This document shows positions 7,186-16,453 of a stretch of DNA of 64,000 nt, piece after piece. The stretch lies in NCBI RefSeq assembly GCF_001436375.1, contig NZ_AZGA01000087.1, positions 18,231 through 82,230 on the forward strand. The letters are read 5' to 3'. The notes under the pieces were generated by a model. It did no database searches, was not told the DNA's origin, and saw nothing but the letters and a program-made list of their open reading frames with translations. The translations under genes were made by a program, and so were the position numbers. This stretch comes from Agrilactobacillus composti DSM 18527 = JCM 14202. GTDB taxonomy: Bacteria > Bacillota > Bacilli > Lactobacillales > Lactobacillaceae. Position 1 is the stretch's first letter; every line of letters starts with the position of its first letter.

Positions 7186-8349
7186 ATGAAATATAAAATT
7201 CAAGCAATTGTGTTAGTCATGATTGCCTTTATTCTGGGTTATAGCGAATTCATTATTATCGGAATTGTGTCTACTTTGGCCACGGCCTTTAGCGTTAGTC
7301 CCGCACAAGTTGGTTTATTAGTCACGGCCTTTGCCTTGGTATACGCCATCTGTACGCCTTTCATCAATTTATGGATTGGCAAGCGCCGGTTACACTTGGT
7401 GCTACTACTCTTGATGGGTATCTTTGTGGGTGGTAATTTAGCCACGGCTTTGGCGACAAGTTTTATGACCTTGGCCATTGCCCGGATCGTCACTGCGACC
7501 GTTTCAGGGGCGATTATCTCCGTGGCCATTACTTTTGGCGCCGCCGTAGCGCCGCGAGCTAAAAGAGCCCGCCTCATCGCTTGGATTTTTTCAGGTTTTA
7601 GCATTGCCAGCGTCTTTGGCGTACCATTGGGAACTTGGATGAGCGGCCATTTAGGTTGGCGGAGTGTTTTTATTGTTATTACCCTGTTAGCCCTTATCAC
7701 CACCGGGCTCATGTACTGGTTAATGCCTCACAATATCAGCCAAGGTCAAGCCAAAAGTCTACGGGATCAATTAGGCATCTTGAAAAATCGCCAAATCCAA
7801 ATAGGTTTGGCCTTACCCATGCTAAACCTAGCGGGTATCTATGCCTTTTATACATATCTAAGTCCAATCATCACCAAACAGCTAGGCCTGCCATTAGCTT
7901 GGTTAACACCATTATTATTTTTATACGGTCTCATGTCCTTGTTCAGCAATTTGGGCAGTGGCCGTTTAGCCGAACAAAGTGGCCTGCGCCGCTTACCTTG
8001 GGTTTTCATGATTCAATGTCTCCTGTTGCTTACCCAACCACTGTTAGCCCATTGGCCCATAGCGGGTGTATTGAATATGCTCGTATTAGGTTTAAGTATG
8101 TATTTAATCAATGCCCCCATCCAAATGCATTTTATGGGGATTGCTGAACGTGACTACCCCCAGTCTATGGTGTTAGCCTCATCTTTTAACTCGATATTTT
8201 CAAATGTGGGGATCGCCCTTGGATCCGGGGTGGGCAGCGTTTCTTTCAACCAATTCGGCCTAAACTTCATCGGGCCAGTTGGGGCGTTATTTGCATTTGG
8301 CGCCCTGCTAGCTGTCCACAAACTCAATCAGCTCATAGCTAAACAATAA
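7186..8349 (+). CDS. MFS transporter (AraJ/YdhP-like drug or sugar efflux type)
   Basis: 387 residues, with repeated hydrophobic segments filling the protein as expected for a 12-helix permease. The loop between helices 2 and 3 reads NLWIGKRRLHL. Family features include an acidic residue in helix 1 (GYSEFIIIGI) and SGFSIASVFGVPLGTWMSGHLGWRSVF around residues 135-165. It shares this block with the MFS protein at 49699, so the two are paralogues. A MarR-type gene follows after 26 bp in the same direction, typical of an efflux pump with a local regulator. Substrate is unknown. Confidence 0.85.
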   Translation: MKYKIQAIVLVMIAFILGYSEFIIIGIVSTLATAFSVSPAQVGLLVTAFALVYAICTPFINLWIGKRRLHLVLLLLMGIFVGGNLATALATSFMTLAIARIVTATVSGAIISVAITFGAAVAPRAKRARLIAWIFSGFSIASVFGVPLGTWMSGHLGWRSVFIVITLLALITTGLMYWLMPHNISQGQAKSLRDQLGILKNRQIQIGLALPMLNLAGIYAFYTYLSPIITKQLGLPLAWLTPLLFLYGLMSLFSNLGSGRLAEQSGLRRLPWVFMIQCLLLLTQPLLAHWPIAGVLNMLVLGLSMYLINAPIQMHFMGIAERDYPQSMVLASSFNSIFSNVGIALGSGVGSVSFNQFGLNFIGPVGALFAFGALLAVHKLNQLIAKQ

Positions 8350-8375
8350 ATCGCTGCCAACCGGGAGGTGCTTGT

Positions 8376-8849
8376 ATGACGATTGAAGATAACATATTAA
8401 CGGCTTACCACCATCTGTTAATGCTGGATACGGATAAAGATAAGGAAAAACAATGGATCAGCAACCAACAGCCCCAAGCCGCCGGTTTATCAACCTTACA
8501 CTTCCATATTTTGTCCTATTTAGCCGCCCATCCCAATGTGCTAGCCAAAGCCATTTCAACTGACCTAAAAATTCTACGCGGCACCCTGTCAAAACAATTA
8601 GCCCTACTAGAACGTCGAAAAATGCTCACCCATTATAAAGATAGCAGTGATGCCAGGGGCAATCATTACACTTTAACCACTTTAGGATCAGCGATTGCCC
8701 AGACCCATAATCAACTGCTGTCTATGAAAAATCAAACCTTAAAAGCACATTTGAAGGGATTTACCCCCGAAGACTTACAAATAATTGCCCGCTTCTTAAA
8801 ACAAATCACCGATGCTGAAGAAAATGATACTTATCCAACGAATAAGTGA
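8376..8849 (+). CDS. MarR-family transcriptional regulator
   Basis: 157 residues with the winged-helix layout: AKAISTDLKILRGTLSKQLALLERRKMLTHYKDSSDARGNHYTLTTLGSAIA (about 68-120) contains the recognition helix and the wing with the DxR motif (SDARG). A GGGAGGTG site precedes the ATG. It is cotranscribed with the MFS pump and probably represses it until a ligand binds. No operator was identified with confidence. Confidence 0.85.
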   Translation: MTIEDNILTAYHHLLMLDTDKDKEKQWISNQQPQAAGLSTLHFHILSYLAAHPNVLAKAISTDLKILRGTLSKQLALLERRKMLTHYKDSSDARGNHYTLTTLGSAIAQTHNQLLSMKNQTLKAHLKGFTPEDLQIIARFLKQITDAEENDTYPTNK

Positions 8850-8894
8850 ATTTCAATAATTTTCGCGCCGGCGAATACTAAAAAACGCCTTAAC

Positions 8895-8967
8895 TTTTTA
8901 ACCATTAACCTCAATCTATTCAAAATCATGTAGGGATAAGATAGATTGGATTTGATGGTTTTTTTGT
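8895..8967. terminator. Bidirectional terminator between marR and the gudD end
   Basis: An imperfect long inverted repeat (AACCATTAACCTCAATCTAT opposite ATAGATTGGATTTGATGGTT) with T-rich flanks on both sides, between convergent genes. Confidence 0.6.
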
Positions 8968-8997
8968 TAAGACGTTTAAAAATTAATAATAAGGTTA

Positions 8998-10338
8998 TCA
9001 ACGGACAAGAGCAGGTTTCTTATGGTCATATTGCCAATTAGGAATTAAATACTGCATGGCCATGGCATCATCACGATCATGGTTTTTCAAGCTCAAATAT
9101 TGCTGATGTGCTTTTTCAAGCTTGTCATGGTTTAATGTAATACCCAATCCGGGCCGTTTGGGAATATTAATGAACCCATCTCTAATCTGCAGTGCATCAT
9201 CACATAACTGTTGGCCATCTTGCCAAATAAAGTGGGTATCAATTGGTGTGATATTTCCTGGCGCAGCGGCACTAACTTGGGCATAAAGCGCCAAGGTAAT
9301 ATCAAAATGATTATTGGAATGCGAGCCCCAAGTTAAGCCCCAATCATTTAAAATGCTAGCGACACGCAGGCTACCTTCTATGCCCCAGAAATGGGGATCA
9401 GCCAAAATGATATCTACTGATTTCATTAACAATGCTGGATATACTTGTTGAAAATCTGTCGCAATCATATTGGTTGCAACTGGCTTGTTGGTTGCATTTT
9501 TATAAAAACTCATGATTTCCCGACCAGATAAACCGTTTTCAGGGCCACAGGGATCTTCCGCATACGTGAGTGCATCTCCATATTCCTTTGTCAAGGCAAT
9601 CGCTTCTTTAAGTGACCAGGCACCATTAGGATCTAAATTAATTCTAGCTTCAGGAAATGCTTCATGTAAGGCCACGACGGTCTTCATTTCTTCTTTGCCG
9701 GGCAAAACGCCACCCTTAAGCTTAAAACAACGGAAACCATAGCGTTCTTGAGCAGCTTTAGCCTGGGCTACGATTCCTTCGGTTGTCAACGTTTCATTGC
9801 GTCTAACCTTGCCCCAATTATCAGAATCATCGTCGTCATGGATATATGGTAAATCTGTCTTATTTCGGTCAGCTATATAAAATAGATAGCCTAACATTTC
9901 AACCTTATTCCGTTGACGGCCAGATCCGATAATGTCACACATTGGTAAATTTAAAAATTTGCCATATAAATCCAATAGTGCGCATTCCAAAGCAGCTTCA
10001 GCATGAACTACAAACTTCAAATTACTTAAATCCAATTCTTGCAGACCTTGGCCACTATCATTCTCAGCTCGCCAACCGTTTTTACGAACATCATTTAAGA
10101 TGCCGCGATACTCAGAAATGGGTCGACCAATGATGATCGATTCATAGCTGGTCAGCATTTTGGCAATGTCATCGCCGCCATGAATTTCACCAATACCTTC
10201 ATTACCGGAATCATCAGTCACAATAATAATATTTCTGGTAAATAATGGTGCATGGGCACCGCTCAACGTTAATAGCATACTGTCGAATCCCGCTACAGGA
10301 ACAACTTTTAAAGAAGTTATTTTTGGTATAACAACCAT
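8998..10338 (-). CDS. gudD: Glucarate dehydratase (enolase superfamily), copy 1
   Basis: 446 residues, usual family length. It converts D-glucarate (and L-idarate) to 5-keto-4-deoxyglucarate in the cytosol with Mg2+. Family catalytic features are all present: the KxK base (FKLKGG), metal ligands in NLDPNGAW, YAEDPCG and ATNM, and the general base in WGSHSNNHFD. A ribosome site AAAGGTGG precedes the ATG. It is the last gene of the aldarate operon, 48 bp after garD. A second complete copy is at 13998. No active-site residue distinguishes their substrates by eye. Confidence 0.93.
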   Translation of the reverse strand: MVVIPKITSLKVVPVAGFDSMLLTLSGAHAPLFTRNIIIVTDDSGNEGIGEIHGGDDIAKMLTSYESIIIGRPISEYRGILNDVRKNGWRAENDSGQGLQELDLSNLKFVVHAEAALECALLDLYGKFLNLPMCDIIGSGRQRNKVEMLGYLFYIADRNKTDLPYIHDDDDSDNWGKVRRNETLTTEGIVAQAKAAQERYGFRCFKLKGGVLPGKEEMKTVVALHEAFPEARINLDPNGAWSLKEAIALTKEYGDALTYAEDPCGPENGLSGREIMSFYKNATNKPVATNMIATDFQQVYPALLMKSVDIILADPHFWGIEGSLRVASILNDWGLTWGSHSNNHFDITLALYAQVSAAAPGNITPIDTHFIWQDGQQLCDDALQIRDGFINIPKRPGLGITLNHDKLEKAHQQYLSLKNHDRDDAMAMQYLIPNWQYDHKKPALVR

Positions 10339-10386
10339 TTAAAATCCACCTTTCCACTAAGGGATAATGAAATTATCAAGCTAATT

Positions 10387-11895
10387 TTACGTAATAGGCG
10401 CCGGATTGAAAATACATATATCATTGAACAGCCCTAACTTTTCAGCTGTGGGTTGTACCCCACTGGCAACGGCGATAATCTCATCAAATATTTCTTGCCC
10501 AACATCAGCGACGCTCTTTTCACCAGTTGCGATAGATCCAGCATTAATGTCAATTAAATCTTGCCAGAATTCTTTCAAATCCGTTCTAGAGCAGACCTTA
10601 ATAACAGGGGCCGCTGCTAAATTATACGGTGTGCCACGGCCAGTCATAAATACTTCAACTCCCATACCGGAAGCCAACTGCATGGTACCACAAACGAAAT
10701 CACTGGCTGGTGTGGCGTTGAAGATCAAACCATGGCGGCTAGGAATTTCTCCGGCACTGACAACTTGGGCAATTGGTGCTGCACCTGACTTAGCGATTGA
10801 GCCCATTGATTTTTCCACAATGGTTGATAACCCACCAGCACGGTTCCCTGGCGTTGGGTTAGCTGAACGATCTACGCCGCCTTCTTTAAGATAATTGTCA
10901 TACCAAGACATTTCCTTAGCAAGCTTGTCACAATTTGGCTTGTCCAACACACGGTGTGCAATAAATGGCACGCCATCACGAACCTCAGTCACCTCAGAAA
11001 ACATGACAGTCGCACCGGCATTCACTAACATATCTGAAGCATACCCTGCCGCGGGATTAGCCGTCACACCAGAAAAGGCATCACTGCCACCACACTGCAT
11101 ACCAACTGATAATTTAGAAAGCGGTAATTCAACACGTTGGCGCTGGTTTAATATCTTTAATTTCTTTTCAGCCATTACTTTGATAGCTTCTAAAATATTT
11201 TCAAAACCATGATGATCCTGTAACAGAATAAAGTTATCATCATTGATATCATCTGGGTCCATCACTTTATCAGGGGTTAATTTTTCACACCCCAACCCGA
11301 CTACCATTAATTGACCACCAAAGTTAGGATTTTTCATAATATTTTTGACGGCACGAATTGGAATCTTAGCCTCTGGGGCATCTATAGCAACACCACAACC
11401 ATAAGCATGACTGATAACAACAATATCATCAACATTAGGATACTTGGGTAATAATTCCGTTTTCATTTGCTGAACGGCTACATTTAATATTCCCACAACA
11501 CATTGCACCATTGTCTGAATACCTAATATATTCCTTGTCCCAGCATATTCTGATTCTGGATTATCATAGCCCATAAAAGTTTTGACGCTTGGTTCTGGTA
11601 ATTTCTCATGAATATCAATACCATACTCTAACTCATTTAAATCAGGCGATGCCGGTAAATTCAATGAATCTTCATTAATCCAATCGCCAGCTAAAATGTT
11701 CTCCTTGGCATAGCCTAAAACCACCCCATATCTAATGACGGGTTCCCCCTTTGGAATCGGGATCAGGGCAATTTTATGTGCCTGAGGAATATCATGATTT
11801 GCCGTTATGCCGCCTTCAATTGCTGTACCTGCCTGAATATCATGTAAGGCAATTGCAACATTATCTCTATTCCGCATTTTAACAACATGCTTCAT
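10387..11895 (-). CDS. garD: Galactarate dehydratase (UxaA/GarD family)
   Basis: 502 residues, slightly shorter than E. coli GarD. It has an N-terminal SAF-like domain (VAIALHDIQAGTAIEGG) joined to the large catalytic domain with MVQCVVGILN..., SHAYGCGVAIDAPE, GLGCE and MQCGGSDAFSGVTANPA motifs. It dehydrates galactarate to 5-keto-4-deoxyglucarate, the product shared with GudD. It sits 18 bp after garK in the same operon. The related altronate dehydratase is an alternative, but the neighbours (gudD, garR, garK) favour galactarate. Confidence 0.9.
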   Translation of the reverse strand: MKHVVKMRNRDNVAIALHDIQAGTAIEGGITANHDIPQAHKIALIPIPKGEPVIRYGVVLGYAKENILAGDWINEDSLNLPASPDLNELEYGIDIHEKLPEPSVKTFMGYDNPESEYAGTRNILGIQTMVQCVVGILNVAVQQMKTELLPKYPNVDDIVVISHAYGCGVAIDAPEAKIPIRAVKNIMKNPNFGGQLMVVGLGCEKLTPDKVMDPDDINDDNFILLQDHHGFENILEAIKVMAEKKLKILNQRQRVELPLSKLSVGMQCGGSDAFSGVTANPAAGYASDMLVNAGATVMFSEVTEVRDGVPFIAHRVLDKPNCDKLAKEMSWYDNYLKEGGVDRSANPTPGNRAGGLSTIVEKSMGSIAKSGAAPIAQVVSAGEIPSRHGLIFNATPASDFVCGTMQLASGMGVEVFMTGRGTPYNLAAAPVIKVCSRTDLKEFWQDLIDINAGSIATGEKSVADVGQEIFDEIIAVASGVQPTAEKLGLFNDICIFNPAPIT

Positions 11896-11913
11896 TATTT
11901 GTTCGCATCCTTC

Positions 11914-13047
11914 TTATACTAACTGACCAAGCTTAATGGCTTTCATAACAGTCATGCCAGCTTGTTCGACGAGTTGAGGTGCTCTTTTGACAGCTGTTTG
12001 AACAGTCATGGGACTATTTGTTGTTGCAAGAATCAGATCAATCCCTTGCTCATACACCCCACTAATATCAGAACCAATACTGCCCACAACAGCAACCACT
12101 GGTAAATGATGCTTTTTAGCCAAGTGCGCAACGCCGATTGGTACTTTTCCCCCAAGAGATTGGCCATCAATTTGCCCTTCTCCGGTGATCACCAAAGACG
12201 CATTAGCCATCTTACGATCTAGTTCAACCAAATTAATAATTTCTTCAATGCCTGATTTAATTTGCCCGTGACAAAATGTTAAAATACCGAACCCTAAACC
12301 ACCGGCCGCACCGGCTCCAGGCGTATTCATAAAATCTAATCCAGCTTGTTTCTTTACGATCTTTGCTAGATTATCCAAGGTCTGATCCAAGCTTGCAATT
12401 TGCTCAGCAGTTGCCCCTTTTTGTGGCCCAAATATCGCAGTGGCACCATTTGGACCAGTTAATGGATTGTTAACATCTGAAAGACCAATAAAATTGGTCT
12501 TGGGGATGCGTGGATCCATTTGTGAAAAGTCCACACGGGCTAGTTCTTTTAAGCACTGCACACCATGTCCTAATTCTTGGTCTGCTTGATCAAAAAACTT
12601 CGCCCCAAGCGCTTGTGCCATGCCAACACCACCATCATTGGTTGCACTACCACCAAGACCAATATAAATCGTCTCAGCACCATAATCTAATGCTGTTTCA
12701 ATTAGTTGACCTACCCCATACGTTGTAGCTAATCCAATATCAAGTCCGGAATTAATTAACGTTAAACCTGCCGCTTCTGCCATTTCAATAATCGCAGTTT
12801 TATCATTAATTAATCCCCATGTTGCGTTAACCGGCTCGCCCAATGGACCTGCCACTTTAGTCGACATCAATTTTCCCGATACTGCTTGGATGACACATCG
12901 AACCGTTCCTTCGCCACCATCAGCGATGGGAACTTTTTGAATATTCACTGTATGATCAGCAGTTAAAATTCCTTTTTCAATGTAATCAGCAATTTCAATA
13001 GAAGTGGCACTCCCCTTAAATGAGTCGAAGGCAATTAAAATATTCAT
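11914..13047 (-). CDS. garK: Glycerate kinase (GarK/GlxK family)
   Basis: About 377 residues from the ATG at 13047, which has GGAGGT upstream; a slightly longer frame lacks one. The N-terminus MNILIAFDSFKGSATS, the DGGEGT motif and GLGGSATNDGGVGMAQALG mark the glycerate kinase family 1 fold, with TGEGQIDGQS near the C-terminus. It phosphorylates D-glycerate formed by GarR and feeds lower glycolysis. Spacing to kdgD (25 bp) and garD (18 bp) shows one operon. Confidence 0.92.
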   Translation of the reverse strand: MNILIAFDSFKGSATSIEIADYIEKGILTADHTVNIQKVPIADGGEGTVRCVIQAVSGKLMSTKVAGPLGEPVNATWGLINDKTAIIEMAEAAGLTLINSGLDIGLATTYGVGQLIETALDYGAETIYIGLGGSATNDGGVGMAQALGAKFFDQADQELGHGVQCLKELARVDFSQMDPRIPKTNFIGLSDVNNPLTGPNGATAIFGPQKGATAEQIASLDQTLDNLAKIVKKQAGLDFMNTPGAGAAGGLGFGILTFCHGQIKSGIEEIINLVELDRKMANASLVITGEGQIDGQSLGGKVPIGVAHLAKKHHLPVVAVVGSIGSDISGVYEQGIDLILATTNSPMTVQTAVKRAPQLVEQAGMTVMKAIKLGQLV

Positions 13048-13072
13048 ATTTTCTACCTCCAATGGGAGCAGT

Positions 13073-13972
13073 TTATTCGTGCTCTTGTAATTTTTGAAGC
13101 TGTGCTTTCATGTCTTCATAGACTTTTCCTTCAGAAGGCAGATTAGGTAAAACGGGTTTACCTACATCTAAGCCTAAAATACGACACATATCTTTGGTAG
13201 CAACTGGGAAACTAGCCTCATTTTGTACCAATCTAGCCGGATTAAGTTTGAACTGTGCAGCTCTTGAGCCACGATAGTCACCATTTTCAAATTTATCATA
13301 AATTGACACAATTAAAGGTGCCAGTGCATTTGCAGTTGAGCAAACACTACCATAAGTCCCTAAGCATAAGCCCAAATAAATTAAGGTATCTTTACCTGTG
13401 AAGGTTCTAAAATCAATATCTTCCGTTAAGCGAATAATTTCACTGAGCAATGTCATATCACCGCTAGAATCTTTCATACCAATGACATTCGGAATTTCGT
13501 GGGCCATTTTACTGATCAATTCAGCTGATAGGCGATAACCGACCCGAGGATTGTGATATACAAAAACTGGGGTATCAGGTACACTGTCGGCAATTGTTTT
13601 ATAATGTAAAAACAGTTCTTCATCAGTTGGTTTTAAAAACATTGGCTGTAGAATTGAGATTACATCCGCACCAGCTTTAGCAGCGCGTTGAGCCAATCTA
13701 ACCCCACGACGGGTGCGGATAGGACCCATCCCGAAGAAAATTGGTACCCGATGCTGGTTTTGATCCAAGATAACTTCTAAGCCATGAATCAGTTCATCAT
13801 CATCAAACATATAAAACTCAGAATTACTGCCAAAGGCTAAAATACCATGGACCCCACCGGCAATCACATGATCGACTTGCTGGCGTAAACGACCATCATC
13901 AATGTCCTCAGTTGTATCATTCACTGGTGTAACAAGCGGTACTATAATACCTTTAATTTTATTGACATCCAT
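13073..13972 (-). CDS. DHDPS-family 5-keto-4-deoxyglucarate aldolase or dehydratase
   Basis: About 299 residues from the ATG at 13972 (AAGGAGA upstream). It is a class I TIM-barrel lyase: Schiff-base lysine K167 in NVIGMKDSSG and tyrosine Y139 in VYHNPRVG. Family relatives include KdgD (5-keto-4-deoxyglucarate dehydratase, giving alpha-ketoglutarate semialdehyde) and 2-keto-3-deoxy sugar-acid aldolases. The operon has garR and garK but no semialdehyde dehydrogenase, so aldol cleavage to pyruvate plus tartronate semialdehyde fits best. Usual GarL is an unrelated HpcH-type enzyme and is absent here. Confidence 0.8.
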   Translation of the reverse strand: MDVNKIKGIIVPLVTPVNDTTEDIDDGRLRQQVDHVIAGGVHGILAFGSNSEFYMFDDDELIHGLEVILDQNQHRVPIFFGMGPIRTRRGVRLAQRAAKAGADVISILQPMFLKPTDEELFLHYKTIADSVPDTPVFVYHNPRVGYRLSAELISKMAHEIPNVIGMKDSSGDMTLLSEIIRLTEDIDFRTFTGKDTLIYLGLCLGTYGSVCSTANALAPLIVSIYDKFENGDYRGSRAAQFKLNPARLVQNEASFPVATKDMCRILGLDVGKPVLPNLPSEGKVYEDMKAQLQKLQEHE

Positions 13973-13997
13973 TTTAATTGTCTCCTTCATGAAATAA

Positions 13998-15326
13998 TTA
14001 ACGTACAAATGCAGGTTTCTTAGGATCAAAGGTCCAGCCTGGTATCAAATATTGCATCGTCTTAGCATCGTCACGAGCGCCTAATTGATGTTCAACATAA
14101 AGTTCATTGGCTTTTTTAATGGCAGCCATATCCAGCTCAATCCCTAAGCCTTCGTTTGTCTCAGGAACAGATAATTGACCATCCTTAATTTGATAAGGGT
14201 TTTTAGTTAAATATTGACCATCTTGCCAGATCCAATGAGTATCAATGGCATAAATATCACCAGGGGCTGCTGCAGCTGTATTGGCAGCCATAGCTAATGA
14301 AATATCAAAGTGGTTGTTAGAGTGAATACCCCAATTCAACCCGAATTCATGACAGATCTGGGCAACACGTACAGATCCTTCCATCGTCCAAAAATGTGGG
14401 TCTGCTAATGGGATTGATACACTGTTTAATGTAATTGCATGGCGCATTTGCCGCCAGTCAGTATCCACCATGTTCGTAGCCGTAGGCAAGAAAGTAGCTT
14501 TTTGAAACTCAGCTAAAATTTCACGACCTGAGAAACCATCTTCAGCACCGCATGGATCTTCAGCGTACGTTAAGATCCCCTTCAATTCTTTGGCATATTG
14601 TAAGGCTTGTTTCAAAGACCAAGCACCATTGGGATCTAAATCGAGTTTTGCATCTGGAAAAGCTTCGTGCAACGCCTTGATAGCGGCAACTTCGGCTTCA
14701 CCATCAAAAACGCCACCTTTAAGTTTAAAAGTTTTAAATCCATAGCGATCATAAGCTGCTTGCGCCTGTTTGACGATTGCTTCCGGTGTTAAGGCAGGTT
14801 GCCGTCTAGCTTGGCCCCAGGCGTCACTGTTATCGTCGTCATGGATATATGGCAAGTCAGTCTTGTCCTTATCCCCAACGTAAAACAGATAACCTAGAAC
14901 ATCAACTTTTTCACGTTGTTGCCCATCACCTAATAATGCTGCGACAGGCACATGTAAATACTTTCCTAGTAAATCTAGAAAGGCAGTTTCAATGGCAGTA
15001 ACTGCATGAATCGTAATACGTTGATCAAAAGTTTGGTTTCCCCGACCACCTGCATCTAAGTTCTCAAATTTTGATTTAACAGATTGTAGAACTTTTTTGT
15101 AGTTGCCCAAGGGTTGCCCAATAATTAAAGATTTTGCATCCTCTAAGACTTTTGTGATCTTCTCACCACCAGGCACTTCACCGGCACCAACAGTACCTTG
15201 ATCAGTTGTTAAAATTAATATATTTCTTGTAAAGAACGGGCCATGTGCCCCGCTCAAATTTAATAACATGCTGTCATATCCTGCAACTGGGTACACTTCA
15301 ACCTTTTCAATTTTAGGTGTTGCCAT
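13998..15326 (-). CDS. gudD: Glucarate dehydratase, copy 2
   Basis: About 442 residues from the ATG at 15326, preceded by GAAGGAG. All enolase-superfamily catalytic motifs are conserved: [25 protein letters not shown] and [10 protein letters not shown]. It therefore appears active, unlike the inactive GudX-type partners known in some enterobacteria. It lies between garR and kdgD, whereas copy 1 ends the operon. The copies are similar along their whole length but clearly diverged, which suggests an old duplication or different substrate preference (glucarate versus idarate). Confidence 0.92.
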   Translation of the reverse strand: MATPKIEKVEVYPVAGYDSMLLNLSGAHGPFFTRNILILTTDQGTVGAGEVPGGEKITKVLEDAKSLIIGQPLGNYKKVLQSVKSKFENLDAGGRGNQTFDQRITIHAVTAIETAFLDLLGKYLHVPVAALLGDGQQREKVDVLGYLFYVGDKDKTDLPYIHDDDNSDAWGQARRQPALTPEAIVKQAQAAYDRYGFKTFKLKGGVFDGEAEVAAIKALHEAFPDAKLDLDPNGAWSLKQALQYAKELKGILTYAEDPCGAEDGFSGREILAEFQKATFLPTATNMVDTDWRQMRHAITLNSVSIPLADPHFWTMEGSVRVAQICHEFGLNWGIHSNNHFDISLAMAANTAAAAPGDIYAIDTHWIWQDGQYLTKNPYQIKDGQLSVPETNEGLGIELDMAAIKKANELYVEHQLGARDDAKTMQYLIPGWTFDPKKPAFVR

Positions 15327-15416
15327 GTTGTTCACTCCTTCACGAAAGTTATGTAAGTAAAAGGCTGACAAAACAAGTAAGGTGCCAGTCTTTTATGATT
15401 ATCCAGTGTGATAACT

Positions 15417-16304
15417 TTATTTCTTATGAATTTCTAAATTATTAATTTTTTCATAGAATTTTGCAATGGCTGCATGGTCACTACTGCCATCCCCATCAAG
15501 TTGAACGGCCTGCAAAATTTCCATAACTTCTGCTGTCAAAGGTAAGGAAACATGCATAGCATGGGATGTATCTAAAGCATTTTGCAGATCTTTAATGTGC
15601 AAGTTAACTCTGAAGCCAGGTTTAAAGTTACGATTGATAATCATGGGAACTTTGGCATCCATTACTGTACTACCAGCCAAGCCTGTATGAATGGCGTCAA
15701 ATACAAGTTGTGGATCCAATCCAGCTTTTTCAGCTAAGGTAAAGCCTTCACTAACAGCGGCAATGTTTAAGGCAACAATGATTTGGTTGGTTAATTTAGT
15801 AGTATTACCAGCACCTACAGCACCTACATAAGTTACACTACCACCCATGACACCTAGGATGTCTTTAAATTTATCGAATAATGCTTTATCACCGCCGACC
15901 ATGATGGCAATTGAGCCATCAATAGCTTTAGGTTCACCACCGGAAACAGGTGCATCTAAGAAGCCGACTTTCAATTCAGCTAAACGTTTCGCGAAATCTT
16001 GGCTTGCTAATGGATTGATTGAACTCATATCAATTACAGTCTCACCGGCACTTAAGCCTTCAGCGATGCCACCCTTATCAAACAGTGCAGCTTCTACATT
16101 GGGAGAATTGGGAACCATTGTGAAGACGACTTCGTTACCTTCAGCAACTTCTTTGCCACCTTTTGCAGCTTTTGCACCAAGGGCAACTAATTCATCGATA
16201 GAATCTTGATGAAAATCAAATACTGTCACATCGTGGCCAGCTTTAACTAAATTCTTTGCCATTGGTTTGCCCATAATACCTAATCCTAAAAATCCAATCT
16301 TCAT
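15417..16304 (-). CDS. garR: Tartronate semialdehyde (2-hydroxy-3-oxopropionate) reductase
   Basis: About 295 residues, beta-hydroxyacid dehydrogenase family. The Rossmann motif GFLGLGIMGKPMAKNL starts at residue 4, the substrate motif DAPVSGGEPKA lies near 118, and the catalytic lysine is in GAGNTTKLTNQI near 168. It reduces tartronate semialdehyde to D-glycerate. I choose the ATG at 16304 with GGAGATAA upstream. Its neighbours garK and the gud/gar dehydratases confirm the role. A 149-bp gap to the transporter upstream could hold an internal promoter. Confidence 0.92.
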   Translation of the reverse strand: MKIGFLGLGIMGKPMAKNLVKAGHDVTVFDFHQDSIDELVALGAKAAKGGKEVAEGNEVVFTMVPNSPNVEAALFDKGGIAEGLSAGETVIDMSSINPLASQDFAKRLAELKVGFLDAPVSGGEPKAIDGSIAIMVGGDKALFDKFKDILGVMGGSVTYVGAVGAGNTTKLTNQIIVALNIAAVSEGFTLAEKAGLDPQLVFDAIHTGLAGSTVMDAKVPMIINRNFKPGFRVNLHIKDLQNALDTSHAMHVSLPLTAEVMEILQAVQLDGDGSSDHAAIAKFYEKINNLEIHKK

Positions 16305-16415
16305 TATAATTATCTCCTTCATTATTTTACATTAAGAACCAATTCACAAGTTCATCATAGATGAAAGCGGATTAAAAATACATTATCAAAAGAACGATTA
16401 ATCAAGTAACTTTTT

Positions 16416-16426
16416 GTGCAAATGAC
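16416..16426. promoter_or_regulatory. Candidate CdaR site GTGCAAATGAC upstream of garR
   Basis: The same 11 bases occur in inverse orientation at 18004-18014 in the transporter/cdaR intergenic region. Both sites lie in gaps upstream of genes of this operon. Function is inferred from the match alone. Confidence 0.4.
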
Positions 16427-16453
16427 CTATTGTTGAACTGATAAATTATTGGG

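Noticed and set aside
7635..8147. 170-codon plus-strand ORF
   Set aside because: Out-of-frame shadow inside the MFS transporter gene.
8998..10338. Second gudD as a GudX-like inactive partner
   Set aside because: All catalytic and metal-binding motifs are present in both copies.
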